A stretch of 64,000 nucleotides of DNA from Sporosarcina sp. NCCP-2222 (GTDB lineage: Bacteria > Bacillota > Bacilli > Bacillales_A > Planococcaceae): positions 471,343 to 535,342 of the forward strand of contig NZ_BQYK01000001.1 of assembly GCF_023168145.1 (NCBI RefSeq), given 5' to 3'. Below the pieces are notes generated by a model that saw nothing but the letters and a program-made list of their open reading frames with translations, was not told the origin of the DNA and did not search any database. The translations under genes were made by a program, and so were the position numbers. Each line of letters starts with the position of its first letter. Position 1 is the first letter of the stretch. This document shows, piece by piece, positions 53,725 through 61,547 of the stretch.

Positions 53725-54927
53725 TTATAATAAATCGTCAAAATCAGTCGGCTGCTTTGCCGCCTGGTTGATTACCGTCCGTTTTGCAATTGCCTCTTCA
53801 ATCAGCGGAGCAAAATCAAAGTAGCTTTCATAATGCGTTACTTTCTCGAGACGCGGTTTCGTCTTCGGATTAGACGGTGTAAAAATGGTGCAGCAATCTT
53901 CAAATGGCCGTATTGAAATATCGTATGTGCCAATGCGCTGCGCAATATCAATGATCTCCAGTTTATCGGATGCAATTAACGGACGCAGCACTGGAGTGGA
54001 GGTCACAGCATTGATGGCAGTCATGCTGTCCAGCGTCTGGCTTGCAACCTGTCCGAGGCTTTCACCGGTGACAATACCCATCGCACCAATTTCGCCTCTC
54101 ACTTTATCCGCAATTTCCAACATGATTCTTCTTGTTGTCGTCATGGACAAGTTGTTTGGCACTTGCTTGACAATCGCTTGCTGCAGTTCAGTGAAAGGTA
54201 TGATATGAAGACGTATATCCGCCCCGAACGTCCCTAGTCGCTCGGCTAAATCCATTACTTTTTTCTGCGCCATCTCACTTGTGAATGGCGGGCTTGCAAA
54301 ATGGATTGCATCTAATGACACGCCTCTTTTCATCATTAAGTAGCCTGCTACCGGGCTATCTATTCCACCAGACAGCATAAGCAGAGAATGACCATTCGAG
54401 CCCACAGGCATGCCGCCTGCGCCTTTATATGTCGCAGCTGTCAAAAACGCTCCATCACTTCGGATATCGACAAGCAGTTGGATATCAGGCTTTTTCATCT
54501 TTACACCGAGATCAGGGAAATGGCGCAATACATGGCCACCAATTTCTTGTTGAAGTTCCCCTGTCACGAGCGGAAATGATTTATCCGAACGCTTGATTTC
54601 GACCTTGAAAGTCTTGCCTGTCGTTTCAACAGACGCGATGACGTCGAGCGCCTTTGCTTTGATTGCTTCGAGTTCTGCCTGACATTTGGCAACCGGGCTG
54701 AACGATTGGATGCCAAATATAGAAGGAAGACGTTCAATTGCTTCCCTCATATCATCATGATCACTTGCATGCAAAAACATACGGTCGCGTTCTGCTTGCA
54801 GCTTTACCGTCGGAAGATCCCGCATCGCTAATTGAATATTTTTCTTCAATCTCCGTACAAATGTATTACGATTTCTACCTTTAAGTGATAGTTCTCCATA
54901 ACGGATTAACAGCTCATTCCATTCCAT
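53725..54927 (-). CDS. thiI: tRNA 4-thiouridine synthase ThiI
   Basis: The 400-residue enzyme adenylates tRNA U8 and thiolates it, and can feed thiazole synthesis. N-terminal ferredoxin-like and THUMP domains (RYGELSLKGRNR, about 1-165) are followed by a PP-loop SGGIDSPVAGYLMMKRG. The C-terminus lacks the rhodanese domain found in E. coli, as is normal in Bacilli. Its ATG directly follows the nifZ stop (TAGATG). Confidence 0.95.
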   Translation of the reverse strand: MEWNELLIRYGELSLKGRNRNTFVRRLKKNIQLAMRDLPTVKLQAERDRMFLHASDHDDMREAIERLPSIFGIQSFSPVAKCQAELEAIKAKALDVIASVETTGKTFKVEIKRSDKSFPLVTGELQQEIGGHVLRHFPDLGVKMKKPDIQLLVDIRSDGAFLTAATYKGAGGMPVGSNGHSLLMLSGGIDSPVAGYLMMKRGVSLDAIHFASPPFTSEMAQKKVMDLAERLGTFGADIRLHIIPFTELQQAIVKQVPNNLSMTTTRRIMLEIADKVRGEIGAMGIVTGESLGQVASQTLDSMTAINAVTSTPVLRPLIASDKLEIIDIAQRIGTYDISIRPFEDCCTIFTPSNPKTKPRLEKVTHYESYFDFAPLIEEAIAKRTVINQAAKQPTDFDDLL

Positions 54928-56061
54928 CTATTTCAAATCCCTTCCAAGCAGTTTCATAAATGCTGAAAAAACAGTCTCGAATTTTTTTATTTCCTCATCG
55001 GTATTATCTTTTCCAAAACTGATTCGGACAACTCCAAATTTGTATTCCTGTTTCAAATGAATTGCCTCGATTACATGACCAGCATTCGAACTTTTTGATG
55101 AACAGGCACTAGACGTGGAAAGATAAATCCCGTTCTCCTGAAAATAATTAACAGCCACTTCGCCTTTAATTTTCGAAAAAGCGAGAGATACTATATGGGG
55201 TGCGCCGCAATGTGATGCGATCACCTGAACACCTTCAAATTGGTTTACAAATTGAATCAAGTCGTTTCGCCATTTACGGTATGTTTCATTTTCTTGATTC
55301 ACGGCACTTAGCCGCATCGCCTTTGCAGCAGCAACTGCATTTGGAACTGAAACGGTTCCACTTCGGACACCTTTCTCCTGGCCGCCGCCGAAATTAATAG
55401 GCGATGGTGTCATGCCTTTTTTCATCATGAGCACTCCAGAATTCTTTAACCCATTGATTTTATGTGCAGAAACAGTAATAGCATCCGGCCCACTTGCATG
55501 AAGTTTGACTGGCAGCTTGCCGAAACTTTGAACACAATCCGAATGAAATATCGCTCGAGAGTTTTGATGAACGATTTCCACGGCCTGTTCTATCGGCTGA
55601 ATGGTTCCAATTTCATTATTCACATGCATGATGCTGACGACGGTCGTTTCCTTTCGTACCAGCTTAGCTAATTGTTCAAGTGATATCCTGCCCTGTTCAT
55701 CCACAGGCAAATAATCGACTTCAAAGCCATTTCGTTCCAAAAAGTGACAAGCGTTCAGAACGGATGGATGTTCAATGGCCGTCGTGATGATGTGGGAGCC
55801 TCTCGACTGAAGCGCATAGGCAAATCCAATCACAGCTAAATTATTGGCTTCCGTACCGCCAGAGGTGAAAATAACCTCTGCATCGTGGCTGCCTACTAAA
55901 GAGCGGATTTGATCTCTGCATCGCTCCAATAAAGCTTCTGCCTCTCTTCCTTTCCCATGAATGGAAGCGGGATTGGCGAAAAAGCGCCGGTTCGCCTCGA
56001 CAAAAGAGCTCAACACTTCTTCGTCGGGTCTCGTTGTTGCACTATTATCAAAATAGGCCAT
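54928..56061 (-). CDS. nifZ: Cysteine desulfurase dedicated to ThiI (NifZ type)
   Basis: A 377-residue PLP enzyme that takes sulfur from cysteine. It begins AYFDNSATTRPDEEV. The PLP Lys is in VSAHKINGLKNSG, with TSGGTEANNLAV and MHVNNEIGTIQPI. The catalytic Cys loop is STSSACSSKSSNAGHV, where a serine-rich short loop replaces the longer IscS-type loop. It has no iscU nearby and is adjacent to thiI, so it probably supplies ThiI. Start at 56061 chosen on spacing to AAAGGAT. Confidence 0.92.
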   Translation of the reverse strand: MAYFDNSATTRPDEEVLSSFVEANRRFFANPASIHGKGREAEALLERCRDQIRSLVGSHDAEVIFTSGGTEANNLAVIGFAYALQSRGSHIITTAIEHPSVLNACHFLERNGFEVDYLPVDEQGRISLEQLAKLVRKETTVVSIMHVNNEIGTIQPIEQAVEIVHQNSRAIFHSDCVQSFGKLPVKLHASGPDAITVSAHKINGLKNSGVLMMKKGMTPSPINFGGGQEKGVRSGTVSVPNAVAAAKAMRLSAVNQENETYRKWRNDLIQFVNQFEGVQVIASHCGAPHIVSLAFSKIKGEVAVNYFQENGIYLSTSSACSSKSSNAGHVIEAIHLKQEYKFGVVRISFGKDNTDEEIKKFETVFSAFMKLLGRDLK

Positions 56062-56171
56062 TTCTTTCACATCCTTTATTTTAATTTGGAGACGCCTGAA
56101 TTTTTGGAATCCCTCATTATAAGCGTGACAAAGCCACCTGCATATATATGCCGGTGGCTATGTTAACAATG

Positions 56172-57866
56172 TTAGACATGCTCCTTCAACATTTCTTCAA
56201 TACGCTTCATAGCACCCGGTTCCATTTCTTCGACCGCTGTAGCAGCCTCTTCAAGCGCTTTTGCATATCGGAATTGCCGGAAGGACTCTTCCGCATCCAG
56301 TAATCGTGCATGCACTATCGGATTTGAAGCTCTAAATCGGTTGCCATATTGTATGATCAATTCGATCAACATTACATTTTCAAGCATTTGATCGACTTTC
56401 TCGTTCACATCATGAACAGCTTTTTCAGCATTCTTTAAATACGATTCTGCCAGAGCCATGTTTAACGGCACTTCCTGTAAACTTTGGGAGACAAGGAAAA
56501 TCTGTTCTTCCGCTTCCTCCAACCTTGCGTCCATTTCATCTGGAATTCCAGGTATGTTGGCTTTATGAAGCTTGCGGTCCGCCGCCTGCAATTCACGTGA
56601 TAGGTCCGCCAGCTTGGTCCGTACATTATTTTCATCAATTCTGAGATTTTTAATCCGGTTCGCGAAATTCTCCTGCTCTTCCGCAATCTGCTCCATTTCA
56701 TCAGCAATGCTTTTCAGCTCTTGCTGCAAAGTGGTATAAGCAGATCCTTGCTCCTCAAACATGAAAGCGAGCGTAGAAAAACGCTTTTGCAAAGCTTCCA
56801 AGCGTTTTACCGCAGTTTGGGGGATTTTAGCTTCATCTTCTTCCAGACGATAACTTTGCTGAACATAGACAGCTTCATTGGAAATGTCCCTTGTCATGCG
56901 AGTCATGGATTCAAGCTCTGCGGACACTTTTTCATAGTGGCTGTCCACATATTGTTTCCCAATGACTTCATTTTCAAGCGCATCATAGAATGAATCAATC
57001 TGATCGTTCATCTCCTGCACTTGCTGTTTCACGGTATCAATGTCGAGCAGCTTCACTTTAGCCATTATCTCATCAAGTTTCGTTTCAATTGCAGTAAGTT
57101 GCTTAGGAAGTTCAAGATGTTGCAGATTGTAGTATTGCTCTTCCATTTCGCGTGTGCCGTTACGCAGCTCTCTAATGGCAGATGGAATCTTATTTTGCAC
57201 TTCAACAAGCAAACTCGGTATATCATGAATCAACTCGGATAAGCGTTCGCCCTTAGCAGAAAGATTGATCACAATTTCTCTTGCCAATAAATAATTCCCA
57301 TTATCTGTCAGTTGGTCATATTCTTCAAACTTCGGATTGAAGGATTCAAGTTCTTGTTCCAACGATTCAATCGCAACGCCGAAGGAATGCTGATGAGCAA
57401 GCAACGTCTTGCGGGCCGTTCGGTATTGTTCCTTCAGCTTTTCAATCTCAATTCGATTTTTTTCTTCGCTGCCAATCAATTCATTCAACTCATCCAGAAT
57501 TTCGTTCTTCCGTTTATCACAGTAACGGATCTTCTCCTGGATGTCTTTTTCAGTCTGGGTCGCTTTTTTAAATTTGAATCGATCAACCATATCTTCGGCG
57601 TCAAACAGCATCGAGTCGATATTGGGCATGTGGACATCAATGACTTCTGTCCACTCATTCCGCCACCGTTCAAACTTCTCTTCTGTCTCACCCGTCATAT
57701 TCAATTGTTTTACTTTCATCATTTCTTCAAAAATCGGTTTGTTTTGTATTTGCATTTTTTCATTTTCCAACCGCTTAATTTCACCTATATGTTTACGCCT
57801 GAATAAAAAGGCGATGGTTATGAGTACTATAAGAAGTAAAATTGGAATGATGAAATATTTCATCAT
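56172..57866 (-). CDS. ezrA: Septation ring formation regulator EzrA
   Basis: A 564-residue protein with one N-terminal membrane helix (about 2-22) and then long spectrin-like coiled coils. EzrA inhibits FtsZ assembly away from midcell and helps move penicillin-binding proteins to the septum. The order thiI-nifZ-ezrA and its length match B. subtilis (562 residues). I set the start at 57866; GGGGG is 6 nt upstream. Confidence 0.94.
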   Translation of the reverse strand: MMKYFIIPILLLIVLITIAFLFRRKHIGEIKRLENEKMQIQNKPIFEEMMKVKQLNMTGETEEKFERWRNEWTEVIDVHMPNIDSMLFDAEDMVDRFKFKKATQTEKDIQEKIRYCDKRKNEILDELNELIGSEEKNRIEIEKLKEQYRTARKTLLAHQHSFGVAIESLEQELESFNPKFEEYDQLTDNGNYLLAREIVINLSAKGERLSELIHDIPSLLVEVQNKIPSAIRELRNGTREMEEQYYNLQHLELPKQLTAIETKLDEIMAKVKLLDIDTVKQQVQEMNDQIDSFYDALENEVIGKQYVDSHYEKVSAELESMTRMTRDISNEAVYVQQSYRLEEDEAKIPQTAVKRLEALQKRFSTLAFMFEEQGSAYTTLQQELKSIADEMEQIAEEQENFANRIKNLRIDENNVRTKLADLSRELQAADRKLHKANIPGIPDEMDARLEEAEEQIFLVSQSLQEVPLNMALAESYLKNAEKAVHDVNEKVDQMLENVMLIELIIQYGNRFRASNPIVHARLLDAEESFRQFRYAKALEEAATAVEEMEPGAMKRIEEMLKEHV

Positions 57867-58077
57867 TGTGATCCCCCTATTCCGCATCACTGAAATGAGA
57901 CATTCTAATTTGATATTATCTTATATAGTAACATGTTTAAAGAGTTTTCGCGTTATAAATGAATGATTTATAGGGAAAAATACATTTTCATCTGGAGAAA
58001 GCATGAAATTTGTAGAAAAAAAGACTTTCGACGTATACTGAGTGAAGCGAACATCGTATTGAAGGAGGACGTTTTAT

Positions 58078-58557
58078 ATGTTTACAACAGTGACTTATTC
58101 ATCTGATCCGATAGAAAAATACTCGCAATTGACAAAGCAGCTTGATGCTCTTTTATCTGGCGAAAGTAACCGTTATGCCAACTTGAGCAATGCTTCTGCG
58201 CTGTTAAATGTATTTTTCGACCGTATCAATTGGGTTGGGTTTTATTTAATGGAAGATGGGGAGCTTGTGCTTGGCCCATTCCAAGGCTTGCCGGCGTGCA
58301 TCCGGATTCCTCTGGGCAAAGGGGTTTGCGGGACAGCAGCAGAGCGCAAAGAAACAATAGTCGTAGAAGACGTTAATGCGTTCCCAGGCCATATTGCTTG
58401 TGATGCAGCATCACAATCCGAAATAGTCGTTCCCATCGTTAAAGACGGCGAATTGATCGGTGTTCTTGATATCGACAGCCCCGAACTGGACCGCTTCACG
58501 GATGATGACCGCCAAGGTCTCGAAGCATTCGTAGAAGTTCTAGCCTCCCATTTATAA
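58078..58557 (+). CDS. ytsP: Free methionine-(R)-sulfoxide reductase (GAF domain, YtsP type)
   Basis: A 159-residue single GAF domain. Three cysteines in the fRMsr pattern are present: LPACIRIPLGKGVCGTAAE and HIACDAASQSEIVVPI (about residues 72, 82 and 106). They would reduce free Met-R-sulfoxide with thioredoxin. The ribosome binding site is AAGGAGG. A TATACT -10 with an 18-nt spacer to TTGTAG lies about 40 nt upstream. Confidence 0.88.
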   Translation: MFTTVTYSSDPIEKYSQLTKQLDALLSGESNRYANLSNASALLNVFFDRINWVGFYLMEDGELVLGPFQGLPACIRIPLGKGVCGTAAERKETIVVEDVNAFPGHIACDAASQSEIVVPIVKDGELIGVLDIDSPELDRFTDDDRQGLEAFVEVLASHL

Positions 58558-58579
58558 TCAATAGAATATTAGTATAAAG

Positions 58580-58620
58580 AAAAGGCGGCCATTCGATTGA
58601 TTGAATGGTCGCCTTTTCTT
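58580..58620. terminator. Bidirectional terminator between ytsP and the gamma-lyase gene
   Basis: AAAAGGCGGCCATTC pairs with GAATGG-x-CGCCTTTT around an 8-nt loop and serves both convergent genes. Confidence 0.87.
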
Positions 58621-58632
58621 TCTATTGTTTTA

Positions 58633-59832
58633 TCAAGCCTTCACATTATCCCGTTCCAATACGGCAAATGCCTGTTCCAAATCAGCTATCAGATCGTCTG
58701 CATGTTCCAATCCCACAGAGAGGCGAAGCAGTGAATCGGTAATGCCCATTTGCAGACGTTCTATTTCCGGTACACTGGAATGGGTCATGGTTGCCGGATG
58801 CTGAATCAGAGTTTCTGCATCTCCTAGGCTAACTGCAATTTTGATCAGGGACAAACTGTCCATGAATCGCTGTGCCCCAGCTTTCCCTCCCTTTACTGTG
58901 AAAGAGATTAAACCTCCGCCAGCGCTCATTTGACGTTTGGCAATATCATATTGTGGGTTCTCTTCATCAAACGGATAATAGATGGTTTCCACACAAGCTT
59001 TTCCTTTTAGATACTTGATTAATTTTTCAGCATTGAATGTGTGCCGTTCCATCCGGACAGGTAGCGTCTTTAAGCCACGTATCAGTAACCAGGCATCAAA
59101 TGGAGACATGATCGCTCCATAATCTTTTTGAACCGACATGCGGATCCGTTCCATTTCTTCCTTATTATTACCGACTAGAAGACCTGCAATCACATCACCA
59201 TGGCCATTAATATATTTCGTAGCGCTGTGCAATACAAAGTCCGCTCCGATTTCCAAAGGATTTTGCAAATAAGGCGACGTGAATGTATTATCAACGACGA
59301 CACGGAGTCCATGGCGCTTCGCAACTGCTACTACCGCATGCAGATCTACCAGTTCCATAGTCGGATTGATCGGTGTTTCTACATAAATGCATACTGTTTC
59401 AGGCTTTACTGCTTTCTCTATTTCTTCTTCCGACATCATTCGGATGAGGTCATGCGTTATTCCATACTTCTCTTCCATTATAGAAAGCAAACCAAAAGTA
59501 CATCCATAAATGCCTCTGGAGCACAGGATGTGATCTCCGGCTTTTGTTAAATGAACAAGAATGGAACTGACCGCTGCCATGCCTGAGCCAAAAGCGAGGC
59601 TGCCTTCACCTTTTTCCAGCACTGTAATTCTCTCTTCCAGCACACGTACTGTCGGATTGCCGAGCCTGGAATAGATATTGCCCGACTCCTCACCTGAAAA
59701 CCGCTTTTCCCCAGTCAGCGCCGTGTCAAATGAATAAGTCGATGTTTGATAGAGAGGCACTGCCAAACTTCCATGATGTTTCGAGTCATCATACCCCTCG
59801 TGAATGACAACCGTGTCCTTATGAAGTTTCAT
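58633..59832 (-). CDS. megL: PLP-dependent trans-sulfuration enzyme, probably methionine gamma-lyase
   Basis: A 399-residue Cys/Met metabolism enzyme. The PLP Lys is in LHSATKYINGHGDVIAG; SGMAAVSSILVHL and YSRLGNPT are typical. GIYGCTFGLL carries the Cys that marks methionine gamma-lyases (Cys116 in Pseudomonas) rather than cystathionine synthases or lyases. It would split methionine into methanethiol, 2-oxobutyrate and ammonia. The start at 59832 (MKLHKDT) has GGTGGAG 6 nt upstream. It is not part of the B. subtilis order at this point, so it is a lineage insertion. Confidence 0.78.
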   Translation of the reverse strand: MKLHKDTVVIHEGYDDSKHHGSLAVPLYQTSTYSFDTALTGEKRFSGEESGNIYSRLGNPTVRVLEERITVLEKGEGSLAFGSGMAAVSSILVHLTKAGDHILCSRGIYGCTFGLLSIMEEKYGITHDLIRMMSEEEIEKAVKPETVCIYVETPINPTMELVDLHAVVAVAKRHGLRVVVDNTFTSPYLQNPLEIGADFVLHSATKYINGHGDVIAGLLVGNNKEEMERIRMSVQKDYGAIMSPFDAWLLIRGLKTLPVRMERHTFNAEKLIKYLKGKACVETIYYPFDEENPQYDIAKRQMSAGGGLISFTVKGGKAGAQRFMDSLSLIKIAVSLGDAETLIQHPATMTHSSVPEIERLQMGITDSLLRLSVGLEHADDLIADLEQAFAVLERDNVKA

Positions 59833-59901
59833 AGTATGCTCCACCTTTCGATTAAATGAAATCGCTTACATTCCCCTTTCTCTATTATACTCTTCGTTAT
59901 G

Positions 59902-59945
59902 AAAAAGAAAAAGCCTTGTCTTCCATACTTTAGAAGACAAGACTT
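59902..59945 (-). terminator. Terminator downstream of the secreted double-psi barrel gene
   Basis: On the minus strand AGTCTTGTCTTC pairs with GAAGACAAGGCT around a 9-nt loop and is followed by TTTTTCTTTTTC, 20 nt past the stop. Confidence 0.85.
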
Positions 59946-59964
59946 ATATTATAAAGAACTACCA

Positions 59965-60927
59965 TTACGGCAGATATTCATACCTCACATCAATCCAGGC
60001 ATTTTGCAGGCTTTTTAAGCCTAAATCCGTCGCAACACGAGGCGTCAAATCAATTCCGGCCGGATTCAGAACCTTCCGCCCGCTTTGGTCCTTCCCGCCA
60101 TTGTGGCCGTTCGTATACGCCGCATAGGCTTGCGGGGTGCCTAATGGCAAATCGGTAAATTTCCTGCGAGGATTCGTCCCGTTTTTAGCATCCCAGTAAT
60201 TATCGTCTGTGTTCCAAGGTCCCACTTCATCGACTTTAACACTGCGAACAGACCTGCCAGTTGCCGGATTGTATACGTTGACGACATAAGGCGCCTTTCC
60301 GTAGATCGTACGCAAATTCGATGGAATGTTTGATATCCATCCTAAATTCGCGAATTTGACGTACTTATCCGACAACGCCACTTCATACGCACCACTCGTA
60401 TTCGGATTGTATTGTGTCGCAAAAACTCCAGATACCCGATCTATATCCGCATTGACATCCGTCCTGGCAGCAAGCCATTGATTCCGATAATCAACCTCTT
60501 CCTTCCACCATTCCGATATCCAAGTTTCCAGCAATGTGTATCTTTCACCGAAATAGTCCTGTAATGCGAGATTCCGCTGCGCAAAGACATCTTCAGCAAT
60601 TCTATTAAAAGTGGCGGCATCTTGCTGATCCTGTGGTGAAAGTTGATTAAGGCTTTCCATGACCAAAGATCTTTCTTTTAGCCCCCACTCTTTAAGAAAG
60701 TCCATTTCCTTCTCAGATAGTCCCAGGTCTTCCTGCAACTTCACTACATCTTTCTCCAACTTCTCATCCATTGTCCACAGCAGGTAATTGAGCACTTCTT
60801 TATCATCGTATAACGGGTTATCGGATTTAAAATCGATGCTGCCACCCGCTTGCACCTCATTCACCCAAACTCCGCTCAGCAGCATGGACAGGACAACTAG
60901 TAAAGTCAGACATAATTTTTTATACAA
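59965..60927 (-). CDS. Secreted protein with RlpA-like double-psi beta-barrel domain
   Basis: A 320-residue protein with a Sec signal peptide (YKKLCLTLLVVLSMLLSG, cleavage likely after VQA). Residues about 35-150 are helical and acidic, with many Trp in YLLWTMDEK and WISEWWKEE. The C-terminal ~110 residues resemble the RlpA/DPBB fold: VKVDEVGPWNTDDNYW, then AGIDLTPRVATDLGL and WIDVRYEYL, with the barrel Asp kept. This suggests peptidoglycan binding or cleavage at the wall, but activity is not established. The start is TTG at 60927 with AAAGGAG 7 nt upstream. It follows the lipoprotein gene by 18 nt. Confidence 0.72.
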   Translation of the reverse strand: MYKKLCLTLLVVLSMLLSGVWVNEVQAGGSIDFKSDNPLYDDKEVLNYLLWTMDEKLEKDVVKLQEDLGLSEKEMDFLKEWGLKERSLVMESLNQLSPQDQQDAATFNRIAEDVFAQRNLALQDYFGERYTLLETWISEWWKEEVDYRNQWLAARTDVNADIDRVSGVFATQYNPNTSGAYEVALSDKYVKFANLGWISNIPSNLRTIYGKAPYVVNVYNPATGRSVRSVKVDEVGPWNTDDNYWDAKNGTNPRRKFTDLPLGTPQAYAAYTNGHNGGKDQSGRKVLNPAGIDLTPRVATDLGLKSLQNAWIDVRYEYLP

Positions 60928-60945
60928 TAACAAGCTCCTTTTTCG

Positions 60946-61319
60946 TCATTTCGTAACGATTCGGTACCTCTTCACGTATAAAATCCCTTCCTCCCCATCA
61001 TTCGGATGGGCAAGCTCCAGTTCAATTGATTTGCCATTTGTCAATGGATAGACCGCTAACTGCTTGTGGCCGTCTTGCTCCTCAATTACAGATTCCCCTG
61101 ACTCATCCACCTCGATGCCTGAAAGCGAGCTGATAAACTCTCTGGACACTTGAATCGGATCATTCAGACCCGCGCGATGGCCTGCGTCATACTCTCTTTG
61201 CAAGCTGGACAATTGTGATGTCGTGATGTCATTCTCAATCCATGATCCGTCACTGTTTTTTGTACTGCCGCATGCTGCCAACATCAACAAAAAAAAAGCG
61301 CTGTAACCTTCCGAATCAA
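60946..61319 (-). CDS. Small lipoprotein, signal region out of frame at a T9 run
   Basis: The main frame (60946-61290) encodes a roughly 110-residue acidic protein starting right at a lipobox, MLAACGSTKNSDGS. With only six residues before the Cys it lacks a workable signal peptide. Upstream, in another frame, a TTG at 61319 with a perfect GGAGGAG (61327-61333, 7-nt spacing) begins MIRKVTALFF. One extra T in the nine-T run (61289-61297) would join the two into an ideal lipoprotein signal ending LLMLAAC. As written, the upper frame stops at TGA immediately after the run. Sequencing error, slippage-based switching or a real mutation could explain this. Function unknown. In an operon with the secreted barrel protein. 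Confidence 0.7.
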
Positions 61320-61547
61320 CCTATGACTCCTCCTCTTTCCATGTCCTGTGACAAGCTACATCATTCCCCTTTGCTCCTCCCCTTGCAGAACTAAGATTAA
61401 TTCTAATGCAGCTGTAAATATTATCAATAGTTAGAAATCTTCGTTTCTCTTTTTACGACCTTCCCATTAAAAGTCAAGGAAAAATTATTCAATGACGGCG
61501 TCTTCCCGCCTATAAAATCCATCTGATGAAATATGAGACTAAAAACC

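Noticed and set aside
56128-56170. Hairpin GCCACC-GGCATATATATGC-GGTGGC after ezrA as a terminator
   Set aside because: The stem is good but is followed by TTTGTC rather than a T run, so I did not call it.
58003-58041. 12-codon frame with TGGAG upstream, before ytsP
   Set aside because: Overlaps the likely -35 and -10 of the ytsP promoter, so it would mostly be untranscribed; too short to support.
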